From: Gonapodya prolifera JEL478
Lineage: Eukaryota > Monoblepharomycota > Monoblepharidomycetes > Monoblepharidales > Gonapodyaceae
Length of the DNA: 64,000 nucleotides
Assembly (NCBI GenBank): GCA_001574975.1
Contig: KQ965739.1
Location: 322,966-386,965 of the forward strand
Reading direction: 5' to 3'
Shown here: piece after piece, positions 44,748-56,349 of the stretch
Position numbering within the stretch: the first letter of the stretch is position 1
Layout: each line of letters begins with the position of its first letter
Translations under genes and position numbers: made by a program
The notes under the pieces: generated by a model
The model's database searches: none
The model's input: only the letters and a program-made list of their open reading frames with translations
Told to the model about the DNA's origin: nothing

Positions 44748-46431
44748 ATGGAGGGCCAAAAAAAACAAACAACAAGGGAACCACTTCCATCTTCCAAAAA
44801 CCTTTCCAATTTCATGGCGCATGGCGATCTTGGAAGTCCGTTGCCTCTCCTACTTTCACTCGTTGCTCTCCCAATAGCTGCGGCAACCATTTCATACTGG
44901 AGTCGTGTAGCGCTGGACGATGCTGAGCATCCACCAGCGCAGAACGATGTTGCTGAAATGGATGAAATCACAACAGGTACAATGAATGGAATTGCGGATG
45001 GCATCGAGGAGATGATCGGAAATACCCCGCTTGTCAGAATTCGAAGTCTTTCGGATGCCACTGGTTGTGATATACTAGGAAAGGCAGAGTGAGCTAAGAA
45101 CTGAATCGATTGCGGGGACGACTGCAAAGCTGAGAAGGGAACATCACCCAAAGGTTTCTCAACCCAGGCGGATCGTCGAAGGATCGCGTTGCTCTCTCGA
45201 TCCTGCTTCATGCCGAGAAACAGGGCCTTATTACTCCTCATTCCGGCTGTGTCGTCTTCGAAGGAACCGTGGGAAGCACTGGAATCGCTCTCGCTGTTGT
45301 GTGTCGCGCCCGGGGCTACGGGTGCCATATCGTAATGCCAAATGATCAAGCCAACGAAAAGTACGCAGTACTCGAAGCACTCGGGGCAGTGGTGGAAAAG
45401 GTCGGCCGACCTCTCAGCATAATCCTTAATCAACGGCAGGTCACAGCTTTCTTTGTCAGGTCCGACCATCATCTATTGTAGACCCAACGCACTACGTCAA
45501 TCTTGCCCGCCGTCGGGCTCAAGAGTTCACCAAGTTGCACGCTACAGCAAGTGCCAAACCCTCTTACCCTTCGCCGCGAGGTCTCTTTGCCGACCAATTC
45601 GATACTCCGGCTAATCGGGCCGCCCACACCTCGACTGCAGATGAAGTGTGGCGACAGACTCAAGGCAAGATCGACGCTTTCGTGATGGGAGCTGGAACGG
45701 GAGGAACCCTGGCAGGGGTGGGGCAACGTCTGAAGAAGCGCACAATGGGACGAGTGAAAGTCGTGTGCGCGGACCCTCAGGTACGACTCGACGTTTCATG
45801 AAGGCGGTCCTGGTCTGGTTTGCCGGGCAACGGCACAGGGGCTGTTCTGGTGGAACCATCCGGTCAAATTGTTCCCCGAAGTTCTCTAACTCATTCTTAT
45901 CCTCGTCGACCCCACGAATCGACCGACTCACCTGAACAGGGATCCGCCATCCACAATCGCATCACACATGGGGTCATGTTTTCTGAAACTGAGCGTGAAG
46001 GACACCGAGGGCGTCATCAGGTTGACTCCATTGTGGAGGGCATTGGATTGAACCGGGTGACAGGTAACCTCGTGGCTGCTCTAGATTCAGCTGGAGCCGA
46101 GACTCTAGGGGGAAAGTGGATCGATGGGAGCGAGAAAGTGACGGATGAAGAGGCAGCGTGGATGGCGAGGTGGCTTGTGGAGCACGATGGATTATGGGTT
46201 GGTTCGAGCAGCTGCGTAAATTTGGTTGGGGCAGTGCGAGTGGCTAGGAAGCTTCGACGAGAACGGGAACACGTTGGGGATCGGCGAAAAGTTGTTGTTG
46301 TGACAGTACTTTGCGACTCTGGAGCGAGGGGAGCTAGTAGATTTTGGAACAAAGATGTGATTCGGAGAGATGTAGGCGATGTAGGTATTGCAGCTGACGA
46401 AGGAAAGCGGGCTTTGGAAGAATTTTTATGA
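44748..46431 (+). CDS. MCY1: Membrane-anchored cysteine synthase-like protein (MCY1 family)
   Basis: A PLP-dependent fold-type II enzyme related to O-acetylserine sulfhydrylase. Yeast Mcy1 is tail-less and anchored in the mitochondrial outer membrane by an N-terminal helix; here a hydrophobic helix (PLPLLLSLVALPIAAATISY) follows the start. Two in-frame ATGs are possible, 44748 and 44814; the second puts the anchor closer to the end, as in Mcy1. The catalytic region starts with EEMIGNTPLVRIRSL, then the PLP lysine in NPGGSSKDRVALSI (exon near 45165), EGTVGSTGIALAVVCRARGY, and the phosphate-binding loop GAGTGGTLAGVG near 45690. The C-terminal exon (about 45943-46431) holds RITHGVMFSE and VGSSSCVNLVGAVRVARKL. 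All key residues are present, so activity is plausible; substrate is not certain. Confidence 0.88.
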
Positions 46432-46512
46432 TGAATTTATCCGGAGTCAAATTCTGTAATAACCTTTCTGAGCGGAAAATCTCTTTCGAAAAGCTATCCC
46501 CCGGCACTGAGG

Positions 46513-48896
46513 ATGCCCCAAAGTGATTCTCAACCGGAGATGGATGTGCTCCTGCGATTAGGTGGCTCAAGAGACGTCATGATGCACCCACGAAAGGCAA
46601 TGATTCCACGGCGGCTTGCCCTGTCCGTTGTATCTGCAATTTCTCTTGTCGTGCTGCTCTCTTTCGGCCTTCTTGCGTCAATCGCGCCCTCTCCAGCCCT
46701 CGCTGCCCCCCAACCTTCCTCTCAGTCGTTGCGGACGTCAGCGCGTAACATCTCCGTCATCCACCTACCCGACCCACCGCCGTACGAAACAACCGACGAG
46801 GAGAGTGCGTACAAGAAAAAGAAGAAACCGGCCAAGAAACCGGCGAAACCGGATCCAGGAAGCCCTCTGAAACCGCAACCTGGCCCTCCAACGCTCAAGG
46901 ATGCCTGGGCCCGAATCGAGCGGTGGAATCGGTTCCTCCCAGAGAACGCGCGGAGATACAAGTACTGTGCCATGGCGGAGAGCCCGTTCAGGTTTCTCAG
47001 GGCGACGAACCATCTGTTCTGGGAAGATTTGGCGAACGACAAGCGAAAGTGGCAGTATGGTGAGTGCATGCCTCCTCTTCCGTCACTGTTTCGACGGGTC
47101 CCGGACTGCTTTGAATCTTCTAGGTGGTGAACGAATGCACCGCGCCTGGTTGCAGGGTGACCTGCATCCTGAAAACTGGGGAACGTTCCATGACCCAAAC
47201 TCGGTGCTGGTGTACGGCGTGAACGATTTCGATGATGCCATTATGGTGAGCGTTGGAAGAGAGATGGACTGGAGCGGAGAGGCGTCGCGAATGGTCCTTT
47301 CAAACGTGGCCCTTCCATTTGTGTCCACTTCACACTCTGCGTAATGTTTTATTCCAAATCGAAGTGACCAACGTTTCGTCACTCATCTTCACTCTATTCA
47401 GGACGACTATCAACTTGACCTGTGGCGAATGTCCACCGGTATCATCCTGTGGTCCCAGACACATTTCACCGAGCTCCTACCCACTTTGCCGTCCATCCGC
47501 GACACCCTTGTGCTGCCGTTCGTGAAGGCTTACATAGATAAGCTCGCGGACATTCGAGGGCGTGGTGGGAAACTAGACAATGGAGATAGTCTCACACTCG
47601 AAACAGTCAAGGAGCCGTTACTCTCTTTCATGGAGAAAGTCAACAGGACGAAGACACGTCCGAAGATGATTGAAGGGTGAGTTATCTATTACTGCTTCTC
47701 TGTCAACGAACACGCCTTCAACGATTCCTAAACCCGAAGACTGTGCACCCTCGATGAAGAGGGCCGCCAGATATTCGACCTTGTGCGAGCTTCTGACAAG
47801 CTCCGTCCCATCACAGTCTCTCGCGGACGGGAACTGCTGATTGCATACCGTGACACGTATTCCCGGAGTTTGGCGACAGGGACAGGGAAGCTGCGATGGG
47901 ATCCAGAGGGCTACTTCAAGGTCAAGGATATGGTTCAAAGGGTTAGTGGCGCGATTTGCCGTTTTGAGCAATATATGGAGTGGAAGTGAACGCGTTCGCC
48001 GCTGTGAAGATCGATCAGGGCACGTCATCTCTTGGACAAGATCGATACTATTTCCTTATTGAAGGAAAGACGACTTCTCCAGAAGACGATCGGGTACTAG
48101 ATATAAAGCACCAGAGAGCTCCTTGTGGTTTGTTGTTTTGGTATTGGGATCGAAGAGAGGAGGTGAGATTGTGTGCCGATGGTATCTGAGTTTGTGATGA
48201 GTTCTGACCTCTGTTGAACAGTACGATGATGTTTTCAGCGACAATCATGCGAGGTGAGTGTCCGTTGGAACCTTTCGTGGTGAGGCCGCAATGTTATTCA
48301 ACTCGTGCCGTGCCGCGACCTCGTGCAGAGCATTTGTGGAAGCAGGCCGGTCCATGACCGACAATACAGATGAGCACATTGGATGGATTGTGCTGTACGA
48401 TGCGACTATGTTTTCGGTATCGGATCGTGGGTACCTCGGTCTCAAGCTTGATGTTTCAGTAAGAGGTGACACCTGACACCACACGGCAGTTTCCCCCTAC
48501 AAGAAGAAAATCAATCCCGCCAAGATGGACTCCCTGGAGCTCCTGACGTCACTCGCGAAGCAATGGGGCCATGGACTCGCTGTGACACATGTGCGGTCCA
48601 ATGACAAGAACGTACACGTGAGCGACGCGATTCAGAACCGAGTCTTGGATGCCATTGGCAAGGACGAGAAAGGGTTCTTGGATCTCGTGTGGGAGATCAC
48701 GACCGAGTTTTACAACACCGTCGAGGCCGATTTCGCGGACTTCAAAACGAATTTGGGTGACGTGTGCAGAGAAGTTGACGCCGAAGGGTGGTGGATGGCC
48801 GAAGGGTGGCGAGAAGAGGAGTTAATGAATGCAGAGAAGGTGAGGGAGGTGTGGCAAGAACTGGTGGGGAATGATGGGAGCTCTCTTGCCGTCTGA
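46513..48896 (+). CDS. DUF2252-domain protein with N-terminal membrane helix
   Basis: DUF2252 is a poorly characterised family, common in bacteria, with a distant protein-kinase-like fold (established in general terms; function unknown). A hydrophobic segment (LALSVVSAISLVVLLSFGLL) near residue 35 is a signal or type II anchor. A Lys/Pro-rich linker follows (KKKKKPAKKPAKPD). The DUF2252 core starts with MAESPFRFLRATNHLFWEDL; the second exon gives WLQGDLHPENWGTF and VNDFDDAI, the family hallmark of a GD-x-H-x-x-N and ND-F-D pair resembling catalytic and metal sites of kinases. Then come DDYQLDLWRMSTGII, KVDQ-like VKIDQGTSSLGQDRYYFLIE near 48000 and a C-terminal exon ending DGSSLAV. Several short introns are evident (for example after DDAIM and after PKMIEG). 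It starts 81 bp after the MCY1-like gene. Confidence 0.82.
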
Positions 48897-49139
48897 CATT
48901 GCTGAATTTGACTGTATAATTTGCAATTCATGTCATTTTTTTTTTGCACCCCCACCGCCCCTCATCGCCCTGTGCGGCTTGTGTGTGGCGGAGCGGAAGG
49001 AAAGGGTTCGTCGCGTCCGCAGCGCTACTGAGGGAGAGGGCGGAGAACACTTCTTACTTCGATTCTCCGCAGGCTTCAGTGGAAAAGCGAGCAAGCGTAC
49101 CGAATTTCCCGCTCACACGCCAGCAAACAAATCCGCGCG

Positions 49140-51066
49140 ATGGGCGTTTCCGTGCGCTGGGCGGCCGCCGCCATTCTGGTTGCCCTCCTGTTCAGCCGGT
49201 CTGTCCAGGGTCAGGTGAGAGAGTCTGCCCACACAGCGCCCGCAATCCCAACCAAAACTAAACTCACACAACGTCATGCTCACGGCGGCACCACCACAAT
49301 CCGAATAGGTGAGAAAAACGAAGGGATGTTTGAGACCTTGAACTCACATATATTGTTCAGTGTACATCAGCTCCTTGCCTTGCATTTGCCGGATGCTCGC
49401 AAACGGACCTAACCTGCTACTGCGCACATCTGACGGACCTTCGCACTTGTGCAACATCGTGTGCCAACATTACGCAGTCTGTCATTGACCAGATAGCCGA
49501 TGGATGCACCAGCCTAGGATATACAACAGTCACAGGCTCTGCAGGCACTAGTTCCTCTAGCTCTACCCGCACATCTTCCAGCTCATCTTCGTCCTCGGCT
49601 TCGAGGACCGCATCCTCTACGAGGACAGCTTCCACTACCCTCACACCAACGGCTGACTGCACCACAACTTCATGTAACGCTCTCTACAAAAACTGCAGAG
49701 CTGTGAGTCTTCACGAAAGGAATACTTGCGAGCTACCCGACGACATCTCACATGTTTCTGTAGGCGCTCGCTTCATCGAACAACACGGCAACCGTGGAGT
49801 GTGTCTGCGCAAACTTTGACGTTTACCCTGGCTGTGCGGCGACGTGCCCTGATGTTCTTCCATCCGACGGTACTGTCCCCCAACTTCGTGATGCTTGTCA
49901 GGTTCGTGTGGCATAAGTTCCTTTCCTCCATTCGAGTTTTCAATCGACATGATATTGTCCACTTTGCCTCACACATTCTAGACTCTATTCCCGCAATACT
50001 TCACCACAACGACTGCGGGCGCGAAAACCGCCACACGTTCTAGCACGAGTACCACCAAAACATCGACCTCGACTGCAACAGGAACCGCGAGCGTTCCCCT
50101 GGAGCAGCAGAACGCCAACGCTTCAGGCGGAGGCCTTGGCACCCCTGCGATCGCTGGTATCGCTGTCGGAATCGCTGCCGCAGTCATCATCGCGGCCGTC
50201 GTCATTGGCTTGGTCATTCGGAACAACCGCAAGAAGAAGACATCTCAGGTGCCATTGTCGTTCCGCCCTCCTGGTGCCGTTCCTCCGCCCAAAGCTGGAC
50301 CCACCTATGGCCAGCAAGGCCAAGCCCAATACACGGTTTCTCCTCCAAGCCAAATGACCACGACATCCGCCCCATCGCCCGTTCCGAACCAGCCGATTCC
50401 TCCGGGTGGATATGGTCAGCCGCAACCCGTCGGGTACAATCCAGCGTACGGGGCAGCAGCTGCAGGCGCAGGGTTCGCCGCGGGTGCTGCTGCGTACAAC
50501 TACGCGCAGCCGCAGCAGCAGTACCAGCAGGCGCATTACCAGCAGCATGTCCCTGGAGATCGCACCTCGCAGCACTCTCCACAGGGGTACTCCCCGCAGG
50601 TACACCCGCAAGGGTACCCTCCACAACAGCAATACAATGTCCAACCCAGTTACGATCCCAACATGCGCGGCTACGTTGCTGCAGGTGACCCAGGCTTGCT
50701 AGCGCCATCGGGTGTACTCTCCACCACGTCTTCAGGGTACCCCATCGCGCCCAGTAGGACAAGTAGCAGGAAACTGGGCTCGACGGAGGACCAGGGTCAG
50801 AGTGCGGTGCTTTCCGGGGCTTCTACCAAGATCGTCACGATCGTCAGACCTGTGAGTGCCGTTGTTTAAAAAGCAATATCTTTTGGGTTTCTTCTCATTG
50901 CTCATCCTCCAAAAAGTTTGAATCACGGGCATCTGACGAGCTCACTGTGAACGCCGGGGACCAAGTAGAAATCACTCGCGAGTTCGACGACGGTTGGCTG
51001 GAGGGTATTCACCGGGCGACTGGGAGAGAGGGTGTGTTCCCCAAGGATTGTCTGGTTGCCGCATGA
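49140..51066 (+). CDS. Single-pass membrane protein with Cys-rich ectodomain and C-terminal SH3
   Basis: Signal peptide MGVSVRWAAAAILVALLFS with likely cleavage before Gln at residue 25. The ectodomain has two cysteine-rich blocks (exon 49361 on: CTSAPCLAFAGCSQTDLTCY, and exon 49764 on: VECVCANFDVYPGC), separated and followed by Ser/Thr-rich mucin-like stretches. Then a membrane helix (PAIAGIAVGIAAAVIIAAVV) followed by basic NNRKKK, which sets the type I topology. The cytosolic part is rich in P, G, Q, Y and S (for example GGYGQPQPVGYNP and PQQQYQQAHYQQH). The last exon completes an SH3 domain: VTIVRPFESRASDELTVNAG, then GDQVEITREFDDGWLEG and GREGVFPKDCLV. The layout suggests a surface sensor or adhesion protein that recruits proline-rich partners at the membrane. 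It recalls Sho1 only in the SH3; ligand unknown. Confidence 0.82.
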
Positions 51067-51378
51067 GGGAACAAAGCTCGACACGTATACATCTCCCGGA
51101 ACATGGACTTCTTTTTATAAATCTATTTTTATAGTACCTTACGAATAATACTTTAATCGTAACGTTTGCTTTGTGGGGTCTAATGCCAGTACACGTGTCA
51201 TGACATGAAATGAGCTTTTGTTGCGTGAAGACCCACCACTGATGTTATGGAAATCAGAGGTGGAATTTGCTTTGGCGGTTGAGGGACACCACTAATCACA
51301 CAGTCTCAGAAAATAGTTCAGAAACAATGATCACTCGTTCTTGAAGCCGCCTTGCGACACATCACTCTTCCCAGTTAA
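51067..51378. other. Intergenic between convergent genes
   Basis: About 310 bases shared as 3' region by the SH3 membrane protein and the BCKDH gene, AT-rich around 51110-51170. No gene or RNA is supported. Confidence 0.45.
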
Positions 51379-53361
51379 TCAATGTACAATACCATGCTCA
51401 CTACGCAATCTCTCTACTTCCTCTGCGCTTTCTGCATATCTTCCCTTCTCGTAATAATCGGGGAACTCATCAACTAGTCTTTTCAGGTCCGCCATCCCCT
51501 CTTTGAGACGAGGATTCAACTCGTCGAACACATCCTCAAACAAAAAGTCAATCGGTGGTTTCGGAACTGATTCGGCGACCTCCAAAGCATGCAAGACCTC
51601 TTGTCGCGCAGATTCTTTCATCTTTGCTTCTTCCACGGGATCAAGAAGGCCACGAGAAACTAGGTGCCGTCGGAGGCGGGAGACTGGGTCGAAAAGCTTC
51701 GCTTGCCGCGCGATCTCGTCCTTGCTTCGGTACACTGTGCTGTCGTCACTCGTAGAGTGGTGTCCAAGTCTGACAGAAAGGCACTCGACGAGGACTGCGG
51801 TCTCCTGCTCTAGTGCGACTTGTCGCGCTATCCGCATTGCACTAAGAACTGCAAAAAAATCCGTCGCGTCCACACGAATATGTGGAATCCCGTAACCATG
51901 CCCTCGCGAAGCTTACACCAGTTCCTCAGCTGGAGAAACGAGGGCGCTCCGGAACTTGAAACATACCTATGCCATCACCCGCGTACTGTTCCGCCAAAGG
52001 GGTCGATATTGCCCAACCATTGTTGCGGCTTCAATGGACTCAGATCAACATAATTTCAACGACACGTGGATGTAAACAACACGTACCAAACAAATAGTGT
52101 GGGTGATTTGAGAGTAGCAGCAATGTTCACTGCACCATGGAAGTCACCTTCGGATGCCGCCTAGCCAGATCAAAGCAAAGTGTTCAGATTCACTCTATCT
52201 TTTCCTTCAATTCCTTCCCTCTCACTCCATCACCAAAGAGCACCAGACTAACGGCAGGTTCCTCGACTTTCATGCCGTTCTGAGCTGCTTGTTTCCGCCT
52301 TAGTTTTAAGGCATATGCCGCCCCCACTGCATGTGGCAGTTGCGAAGCGAGGCTCGCTTTCATGGTGTGGAAGTTGATGGCGCGGCTACCGATACATTGT
52401 GGCATCTGCCGGACGAACTGTCAGTTTTTGGTAACGCAGAGTTATGTAGCATACTTACTTGGCGTCCTTTGTTGTTGTCGCACGCGGACGCAACCCAGGA
52501 GTGTAAAAGTGTTGAGATGGGAACCCCGCGGTGAATGAAGATACCCTGTTCACGGTACTGCCTATTGAATTCCCGATGTAATCAAATGGTTCAATGTAAA
52601 TTCGATCCGGCAACCAATTACTACCCACCCGAATAACACGTCTTGGTCCTTGACAGCTTCAGCAACCGCTACCATGGTGGCTTCCTCTCCAAATGTTGTC
52701 ATATAGAACGAGAATCGACCTTGTCTTTGCGCATCATAGAGTCTATTGTTTGAAGGCCAAATGTCGTTGTCCAACAGCAGGAAAGTCCATGAGAGTTCAA
52801 CACTCCTCACACGCTGTCCATGGCATTAAGGAGAAGCATGGAGCGATATGCGGCAACCAAACGGTCGGAACTTATCTATGAAAAGTCAGTTCGGCTGAGA
52901 CTCTGGCATTTCCACAGCTCGACGTCACCCCACCATGGATTCCACCTCCAATTCTCGTCCTGCTGTTACTGTTCCAGCTGCATCCATGAATTGTAGCGTG
53001 GGAAGTGTGGGCCAATCTGACTTGGTGAACATTGCAAGTTCGGTTGATGAAGTCAGAAGAGATGACGAGAAAGCTTCGTGCGTGAAAGGTCAGATAACAG
53101 CCAGAACTTGGACATGGAGCGGAGCTCACTGGGGAGTTTCGTCCACAAATCTTTTCCATCCTCTTGTCTACGCTTGAGCTCGTCCTCCAGCTCAGCAAAC
53201 TTCCTAGGTATTATTTTCGGTGGAGTGGATGTCGTGGTTGAGTGGTCCCGCACAGCAGTCGAGTGCACATTGCCCGCGGACGAATGGATCCCATCAGATC
53301 GAGTGCACGTCCCAGCCGTTGCTGCCAAGATGCGCCGGAGATTGTTAGTTTTCGGGATCAT
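51379..53361 (-). CDS. Branched-chain 2-oxoacid dehydrogenase E1 alpha
   Basis: The E1 alpha/beta heterotetramer decarboxylates branched-chain 2-oxoacids from Leu, Ile and Val in mitochondria, with thiamine diphosphate. The start MIPKTNNLRRILAATAGTCT is a basic, hydroxylated presequence. Conserved segments in order: WPTLPTLQFMDAAGTV, AAYRSMLLLNAMDSV, YDAQRQGRFSFYMTTFGEEA near 52720, YREQGIFIHRGVPISTLLHS, FHTMKASLASQLPHAVGAAY near 52350, VLFGDG with EGDFHGAVNIAATLKSPTLF (the ThDP/Mg site), then the last exon with VRLGHHSTSDDSTVYRS, the loop carrying the kinase-regulated serine, and DELNPRLKEGMADLKRLVDE. The full set of motifs indicates a working enzyme. Promoter shared with CASP (102 bp). Confidence 0.9.
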
Positions 53362-53463
53362 GTGTTTCAGGGCGTTGTATGGATGAATCTGTATTGAATT
53401 CTACCGGCGGCCACGGCAGTGGACGTGACAGCCATATTACCATATTACTTTCCCAATTGGACG
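53362..53463. promoter_or_regulatory. 102-bp divergent promoter, BCKDH E1 alpha / CASP
   Basis: The two start codons (53361 minus, 53464 plus) point away from each other with 102 bases between them. An in-frame GTG at 53419 would extend the CASP protein but lacks an ATG, so I choose 53464. Confidence 0.5.
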
Positions 53464-56208
53464 ATGGACCACGTTGACTTGGAAACATTTGCTCTGGTCG
53501 AACCAGAATCACATGAATATACCGATGGAGCTTCGGAAGTGCGTGCCGTCGAGAGCTCGCACGTTTCTGCCGTCGATGAAGCGTTCTCTGCGTGGAAAAG
53601 TGAGCTAGCGGTGGATCGCAGGGAGAAATGCTACTGTTTGACTAAAAGGCATTTGCCCCCGCAATGCTTCAATCACCCAGAGATTGATCTTCCTTCTCTC
53701 CAAAGAGACTTGGATGAGCGTGGGATTTTACTCTCGGAGATTCCTTCGGAGAACAACAACGCGAGGCGGAAACTCGCAGAGCTTACGAAAGGTTGTTCTT
53801 CACTCACGGTCAATGTTGAGACTTTCATCATATCATCGCTTATGTTCACTTGCCAGAGTTTCGTAAAATTCCGGATGAAGAAAAGCTGCCTCATTTCAGA
53901 ATATTGTTGAAGTCCTATCAGAGCGAAATAGACGCTTTCGCGAAGCGCTCCCAGGTCGCCCAGACAGCATTCCTTGAGATATATCGCATTCTTTCGGATG
54001 CACCGGACCCTGCTCCCATTATATCTGCTTTCATTCAACAAAGTCACAGGATGGAAGTGTCTCAGTCCCTAGAACTGGACAACAAACGTCTGAAATCGGA
54101 ACTCGACTCTGCTCTCAATCAACTGGGACAAGTCAGCAAAGAAGCAGGGGATGCTGGAGTTTTGAGGGAGAAACTCTTGAAACAAGAAGTTGGACTTAAA
54201 CAATCTGTAGCAAAGCAGGTCGCAGAACGCGAAGCCGCGTTGGAAAAGGATTACGGTGATCGCATCGCTGCAATGAAAGAACGGTGAGTCAAAGGTTGCG
54301 AGGTCCTCGCACGTTGTGGTTTTGACCGCGTCTCATCAGGTGTTTCCTTCCCTATATATGCACTGGTTCTCACTTGCATTTTCAGCGAGCTTTATCTTTC
54401 CCGCCAACTCGAGGCTGTCACGACACAATTCACACATCTTCGTGCGACACATACAGCAGCCCAAACACGTCTTCTTGAGCTTTCACAGAAATCATCAGAG
54501 GAGACAGCAGCACGTGCGGCAGAAACAGAGATGGTGGCACAAGAGTTAGACACAGTAAGAGCATGGTTGGAACGAAGTGAAGGGGAGAGACGGAAGCTAT
54601 CCGATCGAGTGAAGCAGCTTGAGGCGTCCGGTGATCATCAACCGGGTGCCGGGGACGCAGTATCTAGTCTTTCGGATGAGCTCTCCGTTTTTGAGACCAC
54701 TCCGTCCCCTTCTGTGGCACTTCTGCTTTCTGACTTGGACCGCATGCGTGCGGAAAACGCCAACTCTGAACGAATGTTGCGGGATCGAGTTGTCGAGCTT
54801 GAAGGGGACCTTGAAGTCTCTCGAGCAGAGTGCGAAAAATTACGGCCATTGTTGGGTGTCGCCACCGAACTGGAAAAGTCACGGAAGGAACTTGACGTAC
54901 TCAAAGTATGCATTTATCTGAATCACAGCTTTAGGATTGTGTCCATTTATCTCTACTCTGTCAGACTGTTGAATTCGGTGATGCCTATGCGGTTATTGCT
55001 GATGACTCCGAAATGGCATTAACCACCTCGAGCCCACCCGATTCTGTGCCCCTGGAGCGTCTCCTCTTGGAGAAGAACCGTCGTATTCAAGGTGATCTCG
55101 CCGACCACAAGATGCGTCTCGAAACTGCCCTTTTGCAACTCGAAGCTGTGACTAACGATCGCGACAAGGCTCTGAGTAGTGCCGAAAAGTTTCAAGCTCT
55201 CGTGACGAAGCTTGAAGACGACTTGGACAGAATTTCTCGGGGCTTAGGTCCTTCAAACACGTCATCGAGCTCACGTGATATGGCAACGACGTCAACTGAA
55301 GATGTTCTCACCGAGGCACTAGAAAATCTGACGAGCAGATCTATTTCCGATAATTTGATCCACGAGCACGGTGGTCCTCCCGCTCGAGAGTTGTCGGAAC
55401 GCGTAAACGAAATACCCAACTCTATCGTGCCGATTCTAACGAGCCAGAGAGACCGTTATCGCCAAAAGAACGTAGAGCTCGAAGAGGTACGATAATGAGA
55501 CCCTTACTTTCACATTCAGGCACTTATTTTATCAACCCGAAAACAGAAAAACCGAGTACATCTTACCAAGATTGGTGAACTGCAACGTACCATTGACCAA
55601 CTGAAAGAGGACAACGTGAAACTTTACGAACGTACCCGTTACCTTCAATCATACAATGCCGCCAAGGGAGTCATGGAAGGGCCTGCAAATGTTGCATTAT
55701 CGATTCCCGATAGGGTGAATTATGTTGGGGAAGACGATTCAAAGGCAGCCTTAACAACTCGGATAGACATGGCTGGATCCACGGAACATCGAAAAGGCTA
55801 CCAAGGTCCCAAATCAAGTTCCAATTCGCCGCTGGGATCCTCAATCGGAGCGTACAGTTTGGGGCACGACACCTCCTCCTCAAGAATAGATACCTACAGA
55901 AACGAGTACGAATCACGCATGGATCCCTTTCGTCGTTTTCATACTCAAGAGCAACGCAGTTTAATACGCAATCTTCCTCGTGAGTAAAAGACGAATGTCT
56001 CAACCCCCCCAGTGACCAATCGGACGGTCGAATCGCAGCGACCGATCGGTTTTCGCTCCGGCTGGCGAATTATGTTTTCGGGAACCGAGTGACGAGAACA
56101 TTATTTGTGTCATACCTCGCTCTGCTCCATTTGTTTGTCTTTGCATTGATTGTGTTGGAGATGATGCGAGAGGAATGCAGGCACGATCGTGAGTTTTATT
56201 TTTTGTGA
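53464..56208 (+). CDS. COY1: Golgi CASP/Coy1-like coiled-coil membrane protein
   Basis: CASP (Coy1 in yeast) is a tail-anchored coiled-coil protein of the Golgi involved in intra-Golgi retrograde traffic and tethering. The N-terminal block has the family pattern DEAFSAWK, IDLPSLQRDLDERG, KLAELTK, then KLPHFRILLKSYQSEIDAFA and FLEIYRILSDAPDPAP. A long coiled coil fills the middle. The diagnostic C-terminal block is SIVPILTSQRDRYRQKNVEL and ELQRTIDQLKEDNVKLYERT followed by YLQSYN near 55430-55660. Then Y-E-S-R-MDPFRRF leads to the terminal exon, where TDRFSLRLANYVFGNRVTRT is followed by the membrane helix LFVSYLALLHLFVFALIVLE and a TGA at 56206-56208. The last intron (about 55979-56036) is placed by frame continuity. 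Confidence 0.9.
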
Positions 56209-56349
56209 GTTCGTGTAGCTCTCAATAAATTTACGTCTCCGGGGCAGATGGAAGGTGCACTCCAGTGGCAGAATAAATAACCGTGAATGCGAATATACTT
56301 TGTCATTTAGAGGTTCCATGGGTATCTAGTCGTAGTATGTACATGAGAG
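56209..56349. other. Short convergent 3' region, CASP / MED14
   Basis: 141 bases lie between the CASP stop and the MED14 stop, so 3' ends are convergent and transcripts probably overlap. It includes AATAAAT near 56225, a possible polyadenylation signal for the CASP gene. Confidence 0.4.
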
